Source: Streptomyces sp. NBC_00193 (GTDB lineage Bacteria; Actinomycetota; Actinomycetes; Streptomycetales; Streptomycetaceae). Taken from it: a DNA stretch of 64,000 nt. The notes under the pieces are model-generated. The model did not search any database. It saw only the letters and a list, made by a program, of their open reading frames with translations, and was not told where the DNA came from. The position numbers and the translations under genes were made by a program. Position 1 is the first letter of the stretch; every line of letters begins with the position of its first letter. Of this stretch, positions 1 through 9,531 are shown piece after piece. Where the stretch lies: positions 806,001-870,000 of the forward strand of contig NZ_JAPEMM010000002.1 in NCBI RefSeq assembly GCF_026342735.1, in the 5' to 3' direction.

Positions 1-780
1 CACAACCTGCCCCTGGTCATCATCGGTCTGGCGCTGCTGTGGTTCGGCTGGTTCGGCTTCAACGCGGGCTCCGCGCTCCAGGTCGAGGGCAGCGCACCGA
101 CCACCTTCTTCAACACCCAACTGGCCGCCGCGGGCGCGATGATCGGCTGGCCGATCATCGAGAAGTGGCGGCTGGGCCACGTGGAGATGCTGGGCGTGGC
201 CTCGGCCGCGGTCGCCGGCATGGTGGCCATCACCCCCGCCTGCGGCGAGGTCTCCCCGCTCGGCGCGCTGATCATCGGCTTCACCGCCGGTGTGGTCTGC
301 TGCTTCGCCATCAACATGAAGTTCAAGATCGGCGTCGACGACACCCTCGACGTGGTCGGCGTGCACGGCTGGGGCGGCATCGTCGGCGTCCTCTCCATCG
401 GCTTCTTCGCGACGGCCGCGATGAGCGGCAAGAAGGGCCTCTTCTACGGGGGCGGACTGGACCAGTTGTGGCGTCAGGCCGTCGGGGTCCTGGCGGTCGG
501 CTCCTTCGCCTTCGTCATGACCTGGCTCATCGCCAAGGCGATCGACAAGGCCGTCGGCTTCCGCACCTCGGAGGAGTACGAGAACGTACCCGGCCGGGAC
601 GAGGAGGTCGCCTACGACAACGCCACCCTGGACGAGATCCGCGACCGGATCGGCGGAGCCGGTGCCGCGCCCCGAGAGCCCGCCGCGGTGGGCGCCGCCC
701 AGGGCGCGTCGGAGCGGCAGGACGCCGCGCTGCTCGCCGAAATCGTATCCGTGCTGGACCGACGAGAGCGTGACAAGTGA
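1..780 (+). CDS. amt: ammonium transporter, 3' part (partial)
   Basis: The reading frame is open from the first base and ends at TGA 778-780, so only the C-terminal 259 residues are present. It is an Amt/MEP/Rh family channel for ammonium in the cytoplasmic membrane. The Amt signature GVDDTLDVVGVHGWGG is visible and carries the second pore histidine; several hydrophobic helices precede it. The hydrophilic tail after about residue 185 (EEYENVPGRDEEVAYDNATL) is typical of the cytosolic C-terminus that couples the trimer. The next gene is a second amt copy whose GTG start overlaps this stop, so the two are co-translated. Family assignment is firm; the 5' end lies outside the window. Confidence 0.95.
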   Translation, partial: HNLPLVIIGLALLWFGWFGFNAGSALQVEGSAPTTFFNTQLAAAGAMIGWPIIEKWRLGHVEMLGVASAAVAGMVAITPACGEVSPLGALIIGFTAGVVCCFAINMKFKIGVDDTLDVVGVHGWGGIVGVLSIGFFATAAMSGKKGLFYGGGLDQLWRQAVGVLAVGSFAFVMTWLIAKAIDKAVGFRTSEEYENVPGRDEEVAYDNATLDEIRDRIGGAGAAPREPAAVGAAQGASERQDAALLAEIVSVLDRRERDK

Positions 781-2189
781 CCGCGCACACGATTGCCGAC
801 ACCGTGTCGGCGGTCTCCGCCGCACCCGCCGTCGCCGACTCCGGCAACGCGTCCTGGCTGATGATGGCCACGGCGCTGGTGCTGCTGATGGCTCCCGGAG
901 TGGCCTTCTTCTACGGCGGCATGGTCCGCACCGGCCAGATCGTCGCCATGCTGAAGATGATCTTCTTCTGCATGGTGATCGTCACCGTGCTCTGGTTCGC
1001 GATCGGCTACTCCCTGGCCTTCGGCCCGGATGCCGGCGGGCTCGGGGTCATCGGCACGCTCGACCACGCCTTCCTGCGCGGGATCGATGCCCGGTCGCTG
1101 ACCGGCTCCGTGCCCACGGTCACCTTCGTGGTCTTCCACCTGTCCTTCGCGGTCGTCACCGTGGCCCTGATCGCCGGCTCCATCGCGGGCCGCGCGAAGA
1201 TGGGCGGCTGGATCGCCTTCGTCATCGCATGGACCCTGCTGGTCTACATCCCCATGGCCCACTGGGTGTTCGACCCGGCCGGCTGGGTCGCCAAGCAGCT
1301 CGGCGCCGTCGACTTCTCCGGCGGCACCGTCGTGGAGATCGGATCGGGGGCCGCCGGACTCGCCCTCGCCATCGTCGCGGGAAAGCGGGCGGACTTCGAC
1401 CGCCAGGGCATCCGGCCGCACAACCTGCCGCTCGTGGTCATCGGGCTGTCCCTCATGTGGTTCGGCTGGTTCGGCTTCAACACCGGTTCCTCCCTGGAGA
1501 CCCCGGGCGGCGCGGCGATGGCCTTCCTCAACAGCCAGCTCGCGGCGGGCGCGGCGATGGCCGGCTGGGCGGTGACCAGTTGGTGGCGCACCCGGCAGGT
1601 CGGCCTGCTCGACATGTGCATGGGCGCCGTCACCGGACTGGTCGCCATGACCCCGCTGGCCGGCGGGGTGAGCCCGGTATGGGCCACCGTCATCGGTTTC
1701 CTCGCCGGGCTGACCTGCGCGTTCGCGATCAGCTGGAAGTACCGGCTGGGCGTGGACGACACCCTGGACGTGGTGGGCATCCACGGCTGGGGCGGCATCG
1801 TCGGCATGGTCATGGCCGGCCTCTGCGCGACCGGGACGCTGACGGGCCACAAGGGCCTCTTCTACGGCGGCTCCTGGGACCTGCTGAGCAAGCAGCTCAC
1901 CGCCACGGTGGTGCTCGGGCTGTTCTCGTTCGTGATGACCGCACTGATCGGCAAGGCCATCGAGGTCACCATCGGGCTGCGCCAGCCCGGCGCCATGGTG
2001 GAGAAGGAACAGGCCTACGCCGACGTCCTCTCCGACAACCTAGAGCAGCTGTCGGGCGCCGCCCCCCGCGCCGAGGGCGCCGGTGCAGAGCCGGAGAGCG
2101 CCTCCGCGCTGGTCGCCCGGCTGCGCGAGGTCCTGCTGACCGCCCCGCAGGGCGGCGGCGACCGGCAGGACGGCGACGACCGCGGCTGA
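777..2189 (+). CDS. amt: ammonium transporter (second tandem copy)
   Basis: A full-length Amt channel of 470 residues. The start is GTG 777, overlapping the previous stop as GTGA, which indicates translational coupling. The N-terminal helix (NASWLMMATALVLLMAPGVA) with FFYGGMVR is the usual Amt opening. The inner repeat shows FGWFGFNTGSS, and GVDDTLDVVGIHGWGG holds the second pore histidine. The C-terminal tail is long, polar and Ala/Glu-rich. The sequence is clearly paralogous to the upstream gene, so the pair probably arose by tandem duplication. Most Streptomyces have one amtB-glnK-glnD locus; no glnK or glnD follows here, so this looks like an accessory ammonium-uptake locus. Confidence 0.95.
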   Translation: MTAHTIADTVSAVSAAPAVADSGNASWLMMATALVLLMAPGVAFFYGGMVRTGQIVAMLKMIFFCMVIVTVLWFAIGYSLAFGPDAGGLGVIGTLDHAFLRGIDARSLTGSVPTVTFVVFHLSFAVVTVALIAGSIAGRAKMGGWIAFVIAWTLLVYIPMAHWVFDPAGWVAKQLGAVDFSGGTVVEIGSGAAGLALAIVAGKRADFDRQGIRPHNLPLVVIGLSLMWFGWFGFNTGSSLETPGGAAMAFLNSQLAAGAAMAGWAVTSWWRTRQVGLLDMCMGAVTGLVAMTPLAGGVSPVWATVIGFLAGLTCAFAISWKYRLGVDDTLDVVGIHGWGGIVGMVMAGLCATGTLTGHKGLFYGGSWDLLSKQLTATVVLGLFSFVMTALIGKAIEVTIGLRQPGAMVEKEQAYADVLSDNLEQLSGAAPRAEGAGAEPESASALVARLREVLLTAPQGGGDRQDGDDRG

Positions 2190-2230
2190 GCACGGCCGCA
2201 CACGGGCCGCGGACCCGGTCGCGTCATGCG

Positions 2231-2265
2231 GCCGGGTCCGGGTCATACCGCCGGGTCCGGGTCAT
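2231..2265. repeat. 16-bp direct repeat, two copies
   Basis: GCCGGGTCCGGGTCAT occurs at 2231-2246 and again at 2250-2265, at the convergent end of amt and the universal stress gene. The second copy runs into the 3' end of the stress-protein gene. No function is evident. Confidence 0.6.
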
Positions 2266-2789
2266 GCCGCCCGCCGGAGCAGGTCTCCCGCGTCCAGGGG
2301 CCGCCGCCACACGATGCGGCGGCGTACGGCGTCCAGGTCGGCCCGCAGTGGCCCCGGCGGCACGGCCAGTACGGGACAGGGTGCGCGCCTGACGCAGTAC
2401 CGGGACACCGACGGCCGTAGCGCGCGCAGCAGCGGGCCGCGCGGTCCCGTACCCACCACGAGCAGGTCGCCGGGGTCCCGGACGGCGCTCACCAGGGCCG
2501 CGCCCGGGGTGCCCCGGACCGCCAGCCCGGCCAGGGTCACGCCCGTCGGCGCACCCCCGAAGGCGGTGTCGAGGACCTCCCGCAAGCGCTCGACCGCCGC
2601 CTCACGCGAGGCGGTGAGCAGCGCGGTCCCTCCCCCGCCGCCCCGGGCGCCCGGTCCGGCGAGCGGCGGCTGCCAGGCCAGTACGACCCACAGTTCCGCC
2701 TCCCGCGCCCGGGCCTCGGCGTGCGCCGCGTGCAATGCCGTCAGGCTCCCGAGGGATCCGTACGCCCCCACCACCACTCGTCCCCGCAC
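2262..2789 (-). CDS. universal stress protein (UspA family)
   Basis: A 175-residue single Usp domain. It begins with the beta strand RVVVGAYGSLGS and ends with the nucleotide-loop region LLVVGTGPRGPLLRALRPSVS followed by CPVLAVPPG. This is the G-2x-G-9x-S pattern of ATP-binding Usp proteins, although the N-terminal Asp usual in VGVDGS is replaced by Ala-Tyr. Usp proteins are cytosolic dimers involved in stress or dormancy. The gene converges with the amt pair, and nothing nearby shows a specific partner. The C-terminal 20 residues are Arg-rich and outside the core fold. Confidence 0.85.
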   Translation of the reverse strand: MRGRVVVGAYGSLGSLTALHAAHAEARAREAELWVVLAWQPPLAGPGARGGGGGTALLTASREAAVERLREVLDTAFGGAPTGVTLAGLAVRGTPGAALVSAVRDPGDLLVVGTGPRGPLLRALRPSVSRYCVRRAPCPVLAVPPGPLRADLDAVRRRIVWRRPLDAGDLLRRAA

Positions 2790-2951
2790 TGCGCCGTCCT
2801 CCCCGTCCGCTGTTCCGACTTCTCCATGGAACGGCGGCGAAGAGGTTTTCGGTCCTCCTCCGTACAGACTCCTGACGTGCCCCTGACGCGGAACGCGGGG
2901 GCCCTGACGGGTCCTTGACGCAGGGCCCGGCGCACGCGCGGTCGGCCGGTG

Positions 2952-3566
2952 TCAGCCGGTGAAGCCGAGGCCGCCCAACGCCTGCTCGATGCGCGCGCGG
3001 TGCTGCTCCTCCCAGGCGTCCAGGGACTCCCCCGCCTCCTTCGCCAGCTTGTCCAGAGCGGCCCGCAGGATCTCGTCCTGCCGGGCGGCCGGGGTGACGA
3101 CGATGCCCTCCTCGTCGGCGACCACGATGTCACCGGGGTGCACGGTCACTCCGCCGACCCGCACGGCTTCGCCGAGGGCGCCGAGCTTCTTCTTGCCGCC
3201 CGGGATGGGGATGACACCGCGGGCGAAGACCGGGAAGCCCGCGGCGCGCACCTCCGCGAGGTCGCGCAGGAGCCCGTCGAGCACGAACGCGGCGATGCCG
3301 CGGCGCTGGGCGACGGCGCACACGTTGCCGCCGGCGAGCGCGTGGTCCAGGTCACCCGATTCCACGACGATGACCGAGCCGGGCTCGGCGCGGTAGATGG
3401 CCGCGTGCAGCATCAGGTTGTCCCCGGGCTCGCACCGCACGGTGTACGCGGGTCCCGCGATGCGCGGCGCGTCCCACAGCGGCCGGATGCCGATGTCCAT
3501 GACCTGCTCGCGGCCCAGGAAGTCGGCCAGGGTGGTGGGCGGGACGCCCTCGAAACCGTTGTGCAT
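2952..3566 (-). CDS. RraA-like / HMG aldolase-fold protein
   Basis: About 204 residues of the RraA / 4-hydroxy-4-methyl-2-oxoglutarate aldolase fold (older name: dimethylmenaquinone methyltransferase family). The core motif GGNVCAVAQRRGIAAFVLDGLLRD has the G-G-x(20)-R-D pattern that binds metal and oxo-acid in the aldolases. GDIVVADEEGIVVTP is the conserved C-terminal strand. I chose ATG 3566 (MHNGFEG) because AAGGAC lies about 5 bases upstream; an upstream start at 3623 adds only low-complexity residues. The members range from RNase E inhibitor to aldolase, so substrate cannot be assigned here. Confidence 0.85.
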   Translation of the reverse strand: MHNGFEGVPPTTLADFLGREQVMDIGIRPLWDAPRIAGPAYTVRCEPGDNLMLHAAIYRAEPGSVIVVESGDLDHALAGGNVCAVAQRRGIAAFVLDGLLRDLAEVRAAGFPVFARGVIPIPGGKKKLGALGEAVRVGGVTVHPGDIVVADEEGIVVTPAARQDEILRAALDKLAKEAGESLDAWEEQHRARIEQALGGLGFTG

Positions 3567-3751
3567 GTCCGTCCTTGCTCTCAGTGGCGCCCGCCCGATC
3601 GGCGGGCCCGCCCGGGGCAGCAAGATCGTAGGTCACGGCGCCCCGGGAAGGCGCGAAGGGACCGCGGGGCGGACGGGCGGCGGCGGGTGGGAGCCCTGCG
3701 CTGTCGGTGAACGGTCTCGGAATCCGGCGCGCGCAGTGCTTGGCTGGAGCG

Positions 3752-4750
3752 ATGGAGATCCTCATTCTGGGTGGAACGGCATGGCTGGGACGCGAGTTGT
3801 CCCGGCAAGCGATCGAACGGGGTCACCGGGTGACCTGCCTGGCGCGCGGCGAGAGCGGCGCGGTCGCGGACGGGGCCGGGCTCGTGGTGGCCGACCGGCA
3901 GAGCCCTTCGGCGTACGAACCCCTCCTGGACCGCGCGTGGGACGCGGTCGTCGAGGTGTCCTGGCAGCCGGGGTTCGTACGCGGGGCGCTGGCCGCGCTC
4001 GCGGACCGGGCCGGGCACTGGACCTACGTCTCCTCCATCAGTGCCTACGCCTCCCACGCGGCCCCGGACGCCGACGAGTCCGCGGCCCTGCTGGCCCCGG
4101 CCGAGGCGAGCGAGGCCGACCGCTCGGTGTACGGCGAGGCCAAGGTCGCCTGCGAGCAGGCCTCCGCGGCCGCCGTCGGCGACCGGCTCCTGATCGCCCG
4201 CGCCGGCCTGATCGGCGGCCCGGGCGATCACAGCGACCGCTCCGGTTACTGGGCGGCCCGCGCCGCGGCCGATCCGGTGGGGCCGATGCTGGTCCCGGAC
4301 GAACCGGACCTCGCCACCCAGGCCGTCGACGTACGGGACCTCGCCGGCTGGCTCCTCGACTGCGCGGCGAACGGAACCACCGGCACCTACGACGCGGTCG
4401 GCCCGGTGGTTCCGTTCGCGGAGTGGATCGCACTGTCCCGCGCCGCCGGAGGGCACACCGGTCCGACGGTCCCCGCCGGCTCCGAGTGGCTGCTCGCCCA
4501 GGGCGTGGCCGAGTACATGGGCCCCGGTTCGCTGCCGATGTGGGTCGTCGAGAAGGGCTGGGAGGGCTGGGCGGCGCGGAGCGGGGCGGCGGCGCGCGCG
4601 GCGGGCCTGCGCCACCGCCCCCGGGCCGAACTGCTCGCCGACACCTTGCGCTGGGAGCGTGCCCGGGGCCTGGACCGGACCAGGCGCGCGGGGCTCGGCC
4701 CCGGACGCGAACGCGAACTGCTCGACGCGCTCGCGGCCGAGGCCGGCTGA
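3752..4750 (+). CDS. NAD-dependent epimerase/dehydratase family protein
   Basis: A 332-residue extended SDR-like protein. The N-terminus [20 protein letters not shown] is a Rossmann strand-loop-helix with the GGTxxLG nucleotide motif. The central YGEAKVACE matches the active-site YxxxK. The start at ATG 3752 places the Rossmann motif at the N-terminus; the GGAG is only 2 bases away, and an in-frame GTG at 3707 is a less likely alternative. The family includes isoflavone-reductase-like and sugar epimerases; the substrate is unknown. It stands alone and is read away from the RraA gene. Confidence 0.85.
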   Translation: MEILILGGTAWLGRELSRQAIERGHRVTCLARGESGAVADGAGLVVADRQSPSAYEPLLDRAWDAVVEVSWQPGFVRGALAALADRAGHWTYVSSISAYASHAAPDADESAALLAPAEASEADRSVYGEAKVACEQASAAAVGDRLLIARAGLIGGPGDHSDRSGYWAARAAADPVGPMLVPDEPDLATQAVDVRDLAGWLLDCAANGTTGTYDAVGPVVPFAEWIALSRAAGGHTGPTVPAGSEWLLAQGVAEYMGPGSLPMWVVEKGWEGWAARSGAAARAAGLRHRPRAELLADTLRWERARGLDRTRRAGLGPGRERELLDALAAEAG

Positions 4751-4774
4751 GACCGGGAGCCCGGAACTCGGCAT

Positions 4775-4802
4775 CCGGCACCCGGCACCCGGCACCCGGC
4801 AC
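4775..4802. repeat. tandem 7-bp repeat (CCGGCAC x4)
   Basis: Four perfect head-to-tail copies of CCGGCAC lie just after the epimerase stop. Similar heptamer runs occur at 61815-61835. This looks like slippage-generated intergenic DNA. Confidence 0.75.
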
Positions 4803-4811
4803 CCGTTCGGG

Positions 4812-4940
4812 CTACCGCGTGCGTTCCGCCCGGTAGCCCGCGGTGGCGATCGCCGCGATGACGGCGGCCGGGTCGACGGGCCGGTCCGTATCGACGACGG
4901 TGCGGCCCGTGCGCAGGCTCGTCGCGCTGGCGACGGGCTT
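4812..4940 (-). pseudogene. 3' remnant of a possible heavy-metal-associated (HMA/CopZ) domain gene
   Basis: On the minus strand the last 42 codons read KPVASATSLRTGRTVVDTDR then PVDPAAVIAAIATAGYRAE and stop at TAG 4812-4814. The ending (V-D-x-D-x-P-V-x-x-x-x-V-x-x-A-I-x-x-A-G-Y) is the usual final strand and helix of HMA metal-binding domains in CopZ or CopA. The coding part ends at the putative Tn3 terminal repeat at 4941, so the transposon appears to have removed the 5' part. No matching 5' half was found on the far side of the mobile region. The assignment rests on a short segment. Confidence 0.4.
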
Positions 4941-4971
4941 GGGGAACATCGGTACAGCCGTTAACGCTAAG
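4941..4971 (+). repeat. putative left terminal inverted repeat of a Tn3-family element
   Basis: The segment begins GGGGAACATC and ends GTTAACGCTAAG. Tn3-family terminal repeats are known to begin GGGG and end ACGCTAAG or ACGTTAAG, and usually measure 38 bp; this one would be 31 bp. It sits 111 bases before the transposase start. I found no matching right-hand copy between 8000 and 8200 or near 10300 or 14400, so the other end is lost or diverged. Confidence 0.6.
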
Positions 4972-5082
4972 CATTTGATCATGGTCGACGCGTCGTGATC
5001 GCCTAGCACAAGCGATCCGTTCCACGGGGACCTTCGGCCAAAGATCCACGCTCTGTCGTGGCCGGGTGGTTGGCTCCCACGC

Positions 5083-8060
5083 ATGCCAGTGGAGTTCTTA
5101 TCCGACGAGCAGGCCGCGTCGTACGGGAAGTTCAACGAGGAGCCGACTCGGCTGGAGCTGGAGCGGTTTTTCCACCTCGACGACGAGGACCGCAAGCTGA
5201 TCGCGAAGCGGCGCGGGGACCACAACCGGCTCGGGTTCGCGCTGCAGATGTGCACGGTGCGCTTCATCGGCCGGTGCCTGCCGGATGGTCCACTCGATGT
5301 GCCGTGGGTGGTGATTGAGCACATCGCCGAGCAGCTCGGCATCGAGGACGTCTCGTGCGTCAAGGCGTCCACCGAGCGCAAGCCGACGGCGTACGAGCAC
5401 GCGTGGGAGATCCGGGACGCCTACGAGTACCACGAGTACGACGACCCGGAGTGGGGGCGGAAGTTCCGGACGTTCCTGCACGGGCGGGCGTGGACCGCGC
5501 ATTCGGAGGGGCCGAAGGCTCTCTTCGACTATGCGGTGGGCTGGCTGCGTAAGCACCGGGTGCTGCTACCTGGTGTTTCCGTGTTGGCGCGGCAGGTGTC
5601 CGAGGTCCGCGGAATCGCGGACAAGCGCCTCACACCACGGTCGCCAGGGCGGCCTGGCGGGCGGACCGGTCGCTGCCCGCCGACCTGGTGGCGCTGCTTC
5701 AGACGCCGGAGGGCAGGCGCTACTCGTACCTGGAGACCTTCCGCCGGCCGCCGACGAAGACCACCGGTACGGCGATGAAACGGGCGCTGGAGCGGGTGGA
5801 CGAGATCGCCGTGTACCGGCTGGGGAGGGTGAAGCTGGACAAGCTCCCGCCGAACCGGCTTGCCGCGCTGGCCCGGTACGGCCTGGGGTCGAAGGCGACG
5901 AGCCTGGAGCGGGCGAGCGAGCCGAAGCGGACCGCGATGCTGACCGCGGTGATGCGCCACCTGGAGGCCAAGGCGATAGACGATGCGCTGGAGCTGTTCA
6001 CGGTGCTGATGTCGACCAAGCTGCTCAGCACCGCGAAGCGGCTCACGAACAAGGATCGCCTCTCCACGCTGCCGCAGCTGGAGAGGGCGTCGCGCATCAC
6101 GGCCCGCATCTCGAAGGTGTTCATGGAGGAGCTGGAGCACCTCGAGGAGAGCGGCAAGGCGGTGGATGCGGCCGCGATGTGGAAGGCCCTGGAGGAGGTC
6201 GCGCCGAGGGCTCAGCTGTGGAGCGCGGCCACCACGGTGGCGAGCCTGGTCCCGGAGGACGACGACTCCGCCGAGATCGCGATCCGCGAGGCCCTCGCGA
6301 ACCGCTACGACACGGTGCGCCCGTTCCTGTCGCTGCTCGGCGACACCAAGATGCTCGGCGCGGCCCCGGCCGGGGAGCGGGTCCTGGCCGCGGTCAAGGG
6401 CCTGCCCGCGCTCAGCCGGCGCCAGGTGACGAAGAAGCCGCTGCTGAAGCGGGAGGGCGACGACAAGGTCGTGCCGCCGTACTGGCGCAAGGCGGTGTAC
6501 GCGAACAAGGACCTGCCGCAGGGCGCGGTGGACCGCGACGCGTATGTGGTGTGCGTGCTGGAGCAGCTGTACCGGGCGCTGGTCAGCCGCGCCATCTTCG
6601 CTTCCCCCTCGCACCGCTTCTCCAACCCGCGGGCCCGGCTGCTGGACGGCAAGCCGTGGTTGGCGGTGCGCGAGGAGGTACTGGCGGGCCTGAGCCTAGA
6701 GGCGCCCGTCGAGGAGCATCTGGCGGAGCTGCTGTTCGAGGTGCACTCCTGGACCGGGTTTCTGGATGCCTTCGTGCACCTGGGCGACGGCAAGACGCGC
6801 ATGAAGGACCTCACCACCTCGGTCGTCGCGCTCCTGGTGAGCGAGGCGTGCAACATCGGCATGACCCCGGTGACCAACCCCGGTCACGAGGCGCTGACCC
6901 GCTCCCGCCTCGTCCACGTCGACCAGTACTATCTGCGCGCGGACACCATCGCCGCGGCCAACGCCGCCCTGATCGAGGCTCAGGCGAAGGTGCCGATCGT
7001 GAAGTTCTGGGGCAACGGGCTGCTCGCCTCCGTCGACGGTCTGCGCTTCGTCGTCCCGGTCCGCTCCATCAGCACCGCCCCGAACCCGAAGTACTTCGGC
7101 TTCAAACGCGGCATCACCTGGCTGAACGCCGTCAACGACCAGGTCTTCGGCATCGGGCAGATGGTCGTCCCGGGCACGCCGCGGGACTCGCTGCACACCC
7201 TGGACGCCCTGCTGAACCTTGACGGCGGGGTGAAGCCGGAGATGGTCGCCACCGACAACGCCTCCTACAGCGACATGGTGTTCGGCCTGTTCAAGATCCT
7301 GGGCTACAACTTCTCTCCGCGGTTCAAGGACCTGGACGACCAACGGTTCTGGCGGGCGGAGATGGACGGGATCGAGACCGGCGCCTACGGGCCGCTGGGC
7401 GATCTTGCCCGCGACAACAAGGTGAACCTGAAGAAGGTGACCGCAGAGTGGGAGGAGATGCTGAAGGTGACCGGCTCCCTGGTCACCAATCAGGTGCGGG
7501 CCTACGACCTGCTGCGGATGTTCGGCAACCATGGACGGCCCACGACGCTGGGGCAGGCGTTCGCCGAGTACGGGCGGATCGCCAAGACCCTGCACCTGCT
7601 CCAGGTCGTCGACCCGGTCGGTGACACCTACCGGCGGCAGATGGGCAAGCAGCTGTCCGTCCAGGAGTCCCGCCACACCCTCGCCCGGGACATCTGCCAC
7701 GGCAAGCACGGCACCATCCACCAGGCATACCGGGACGGCATGGAAGACCAACTAGGGTCGCTGGGACTGGTATTGAACGCCGTCGTGCTCCGGACCACGA
7801 AGTACATCGACGCCGCGGTCGCCCAGCTGCGCGCCAAGGGCCATGAGATCAGCGATGATGATGTCGCCCGCCTCTCCCCGTTGAAGTTCAAGAACCTCAA
7901 CGTCCTGGGCCGCTACAGCTTCACCCCCTCCACCCCACCCCAGGGCCTGCGCCCGCTGCGCGACCCCGACGCTCCCGAACTCGACGACGACGAGGACGAG
8001 TGGGCACCCTCGGAGGCCAGATCGGCCCCGGCGCCGCCCCACGGGGGGGAGGGCGGCACC
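5083..8060 (+). pseudogene. tnpA: Tn3-family transposase, frameshifted and without its own stop
   Basis: The N-terminal part (ATG 5083, MPVEFLSDEQAASYGKF) reads in one frame to about 5631 (RGIADKRL). Homology then continues in another frame as HTTVARAAWRADRSLPADL and on to the C-terminus. One missing base near 5631 explains the shift. The catalytic region is present, with VDGLRF and ATDNASYSD holding two acidic residues of the DDE triad and a later Glu-rich helix (WEEMLKVTGS). The likely end of the protein is near APELDDDEDE, but the frame stays open into chromosomal sequence and stops only at 8691-8693, so the true 3' end was lost. TTA codon 6 (5098) is present. The enzyme is probably inactive unless the frameshift is bypassed. 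Confidence 0.85.
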
Positions 8061-8143
8061 CGGGCCGACGGTTCCATCACCCTAGCCGGATCGCTCACCG
8101 GCCCTGGGAGAGGCTGTACAGCTCAGCGTAGATTCCGCCGACG

Positions 8144-8647
8144 TCAGTCGCGGCCGAACAGCTGTACCCAGGAGCGGCTGGTGAAGCGCCAGCCGACGTC
8201 GGTTCGGACGAAGCAGTCGTGGTCCTCGCCGACCACCCATGGCGTGCTGGTCGTGCGGCCGTTGGCGTCCTGGAGGAAGACCGTGAGAACGGTCGTGCCC
8301 TCAGCGGTGTCGCGGCCCTCGGCATCGGTGCCAGTGGCGACAAAGCGCATATTCGATACCAGGTGCCGGATGCCGGGGTACGGGTTCGTCATGTCGAGGT
8401 TCTCGCCCCAGAGGCGGATCTCGTCGCGGCCCTTGAAGGGCTGGCCCACCACCAGCTCGCCGTCGGCGGTGAACAGTTCGTGCAGCGTCTTGGCCTCGCC
8501 GAGGTCGACGCGCCAAGCGCTCTCGGTGACCAGCCGGGACAACTGTGCATGGTCCCGGTCGGACACCAGGCCCGGCAGGAATGCGCCGGCCGCGGGGCTG
8601 TCCACGGACGCTTGCTCGGCGCTTTGCTCAATGTTCTGCTCAGTCAT
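8144..8647 (-). CDS. SnoaL-like / NTF2-fold protein
   Basis: About 167 residues with a SnoaL_4-type NTF2 fold: an N-terminal helix (DHAQLSRLVTESAWRVDLG), then LHELFTADGELVVG, FKGRDEIRLWG, and the terminal strand GWRFTSRSWVQLFGRD. Members are small dehydratases, isomerases, dioxygenase-like subunits or binding proteins. ATG 8647 is preferred; it lies 5 bases after the stop of the upstream SDR gene, so the two form an operon. Role is likely tied to the SDR reaction. The 3' end faces the degraded transposase frame. Confidence 0.8.
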   Translation of the reverse strand: MTEQNIEQSAEQASVDSPAAGAFLPGLVSDRDHAQLSRLVTESAWRVDLGEAKTLHELFTADGELVVGQPFKGRDEIRLWGENLDMTNPYPGIRHLVSNMRFVATGTDAEGRDTAEGTTVLTVFLQDANGRTTSTPWVVGEDHDCFVRTDVGWRFTSRSWVQLFGRD

Positions 8648-8652
8648 GATTC

Positions 8653-9429
8653 TCACCAGCTCTGCTCGGCGGCGCGTACCAGCATTTCGTTGACTGCGAC
8701 TCGACGGTCGCGGGTGACCATGTACGCGATGGCGTCGGCGATGTCCTGGGGCCGGAGCATCTCCATGCCCTCGATCATCTTCGCGACGCTATCGCGGACG
8801 CCTTCACGCTGGTGCGAGGCCAGTTCGGTGTCGACGGTGCCGGGTTCGACGACGCCGACGCGGACACGCCGGGGCTGGAGCTCCTGGCGCAGGGACTCGG
8901 AGAACGCGGTGACGCCGAATTTGGTCAGGCTGTAGACGGCCGTCCCCGGTCGGGCCACCCGGCCCGCAGTGGAGCTGACGGTGACCAGGTCGGCGACCCC
9001 GCGTGGGCCGTCCTGCGCGGCGTCGATGAGATGTGGCAGTGCAGCCCGAGTCATGTGCAGCAAGCCTTCGACGTTGACCGCGAGCATGCGCTCCCACTCG
9101 ACGTCGGGAGCGTCGGCGACCGGGCCGGTGTACATGGTCCCGGCGTTGTTGACCAGGATGTCGAGGCGGCCGAGCTCGGCCACCGTGCGCTCGACCGCGG
9201 CCCGGGCCTGTTCCGGGTCGGTGATGTCGGCGTCCAGCACGAGCGCCGTCGCACCGTCAGCGCGCAGGTGCTCGGCCAGTTCGGTGAGCCGGTCCACGCG
9301 ACGGGCCAGCACGGCCACCGCGGCGCCCTGGGCGGCCAGGGCGCGCGCCGTCGCCTCGCCGATGCCGCTGCTCGCGCCGGTGACAAGCGCCACTGTCCCC
9401 TGGAGTGTGCGCTCGCGGGTCTCCTCCAT
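8653..9429 (-). CDS. short-chain dehydrogenase/reductase
   Basis: A 258-residue classical SDR. TGASSGIGEATA is the NAD(P) binding TGxxxGxG motif, LVNNAG is the NNAG motif, and the active-site set is S (VTVSSTAG) and YSLTK (YxxxK). ARRVDRL after the second strand favours NADP(H). The gene is read divergently from the TetR gene at 9532 and shares a 102-base intergenic region with two palindromic operators, so TetR probably represses it. Substrate is unknown. Confidence 0.9.
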   Translation of the reverse strand: MEETRERTLQGTVALVTGASSGIGEATARALAAQGAAVAVLARRVDRLTELAEHLRADGATALVLDADITDPEQARAAVERTVAELGRLDILVNNAGTMYTGPVADAPDVEWERMLAVNVEGLLHMTRAALPHLIDAAQDGPRGVADLVTVSSTAGRVARPGTAVYSLTKFGVTAFSESLRQELQPRRVRVGVVEPGTVDTELASHQREGVRDSVAKMIEGMEMLRPQDIADAIAYMVTRDRRVAVNEMLVRAAEQSW

Positions 9430-9458
9430 GGTGCACGTCCTCGTTTCGCTACGATGGT

Positions 9459-9480
9459 TAAGCGGAGCATGGTCCGCTTA
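9459..9480. promoter_or_regulatory. TetR operator 1 (perfect 8-bp arms)
   Basis: TAAGCGGA-GCATGG-TCCGCTTA is a perfect inverted repeat with a 6-base spacer, placed between the divergent SDR and TetR genes. It is 29 bases upstream of the SDR start. Confidence 0.8.
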
Positions 9481-9490
9481 ATGTCGAGAG

Positions 9491-9512
9491 TAAGCGGACG
9501 GTGCTCCGCTTG
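9491..9512. promoter_or_regulatory. TetR operator 2
   Basis: TAAGCGGA-CGGTGC-TCCGCTTG repeats operator 1 with one arm mismatch. The two centres are 32 bp apart, about three helical turns, so two dimers could bind the same face. It lies 19 bases before the TetR start and could block its own transcription. Confidence 0.8.
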
Positions 9513-9531
9513 CAAATGGAAGGAGACTCGC

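Noticed and set aside
8060-8693. C-terminal extension of the transposase frame
   Set aside because: It runs antisense through the SnoaL gene and has no transposase-like sequence; it is only an open frame left after loss of the natural stop.
8812-9531. Long N-terminal extension of the TetR gene
   Set aside because: It would read antisense through the SDR gene and across both operators; ATG 9532 with AAGGAG is the natural start.
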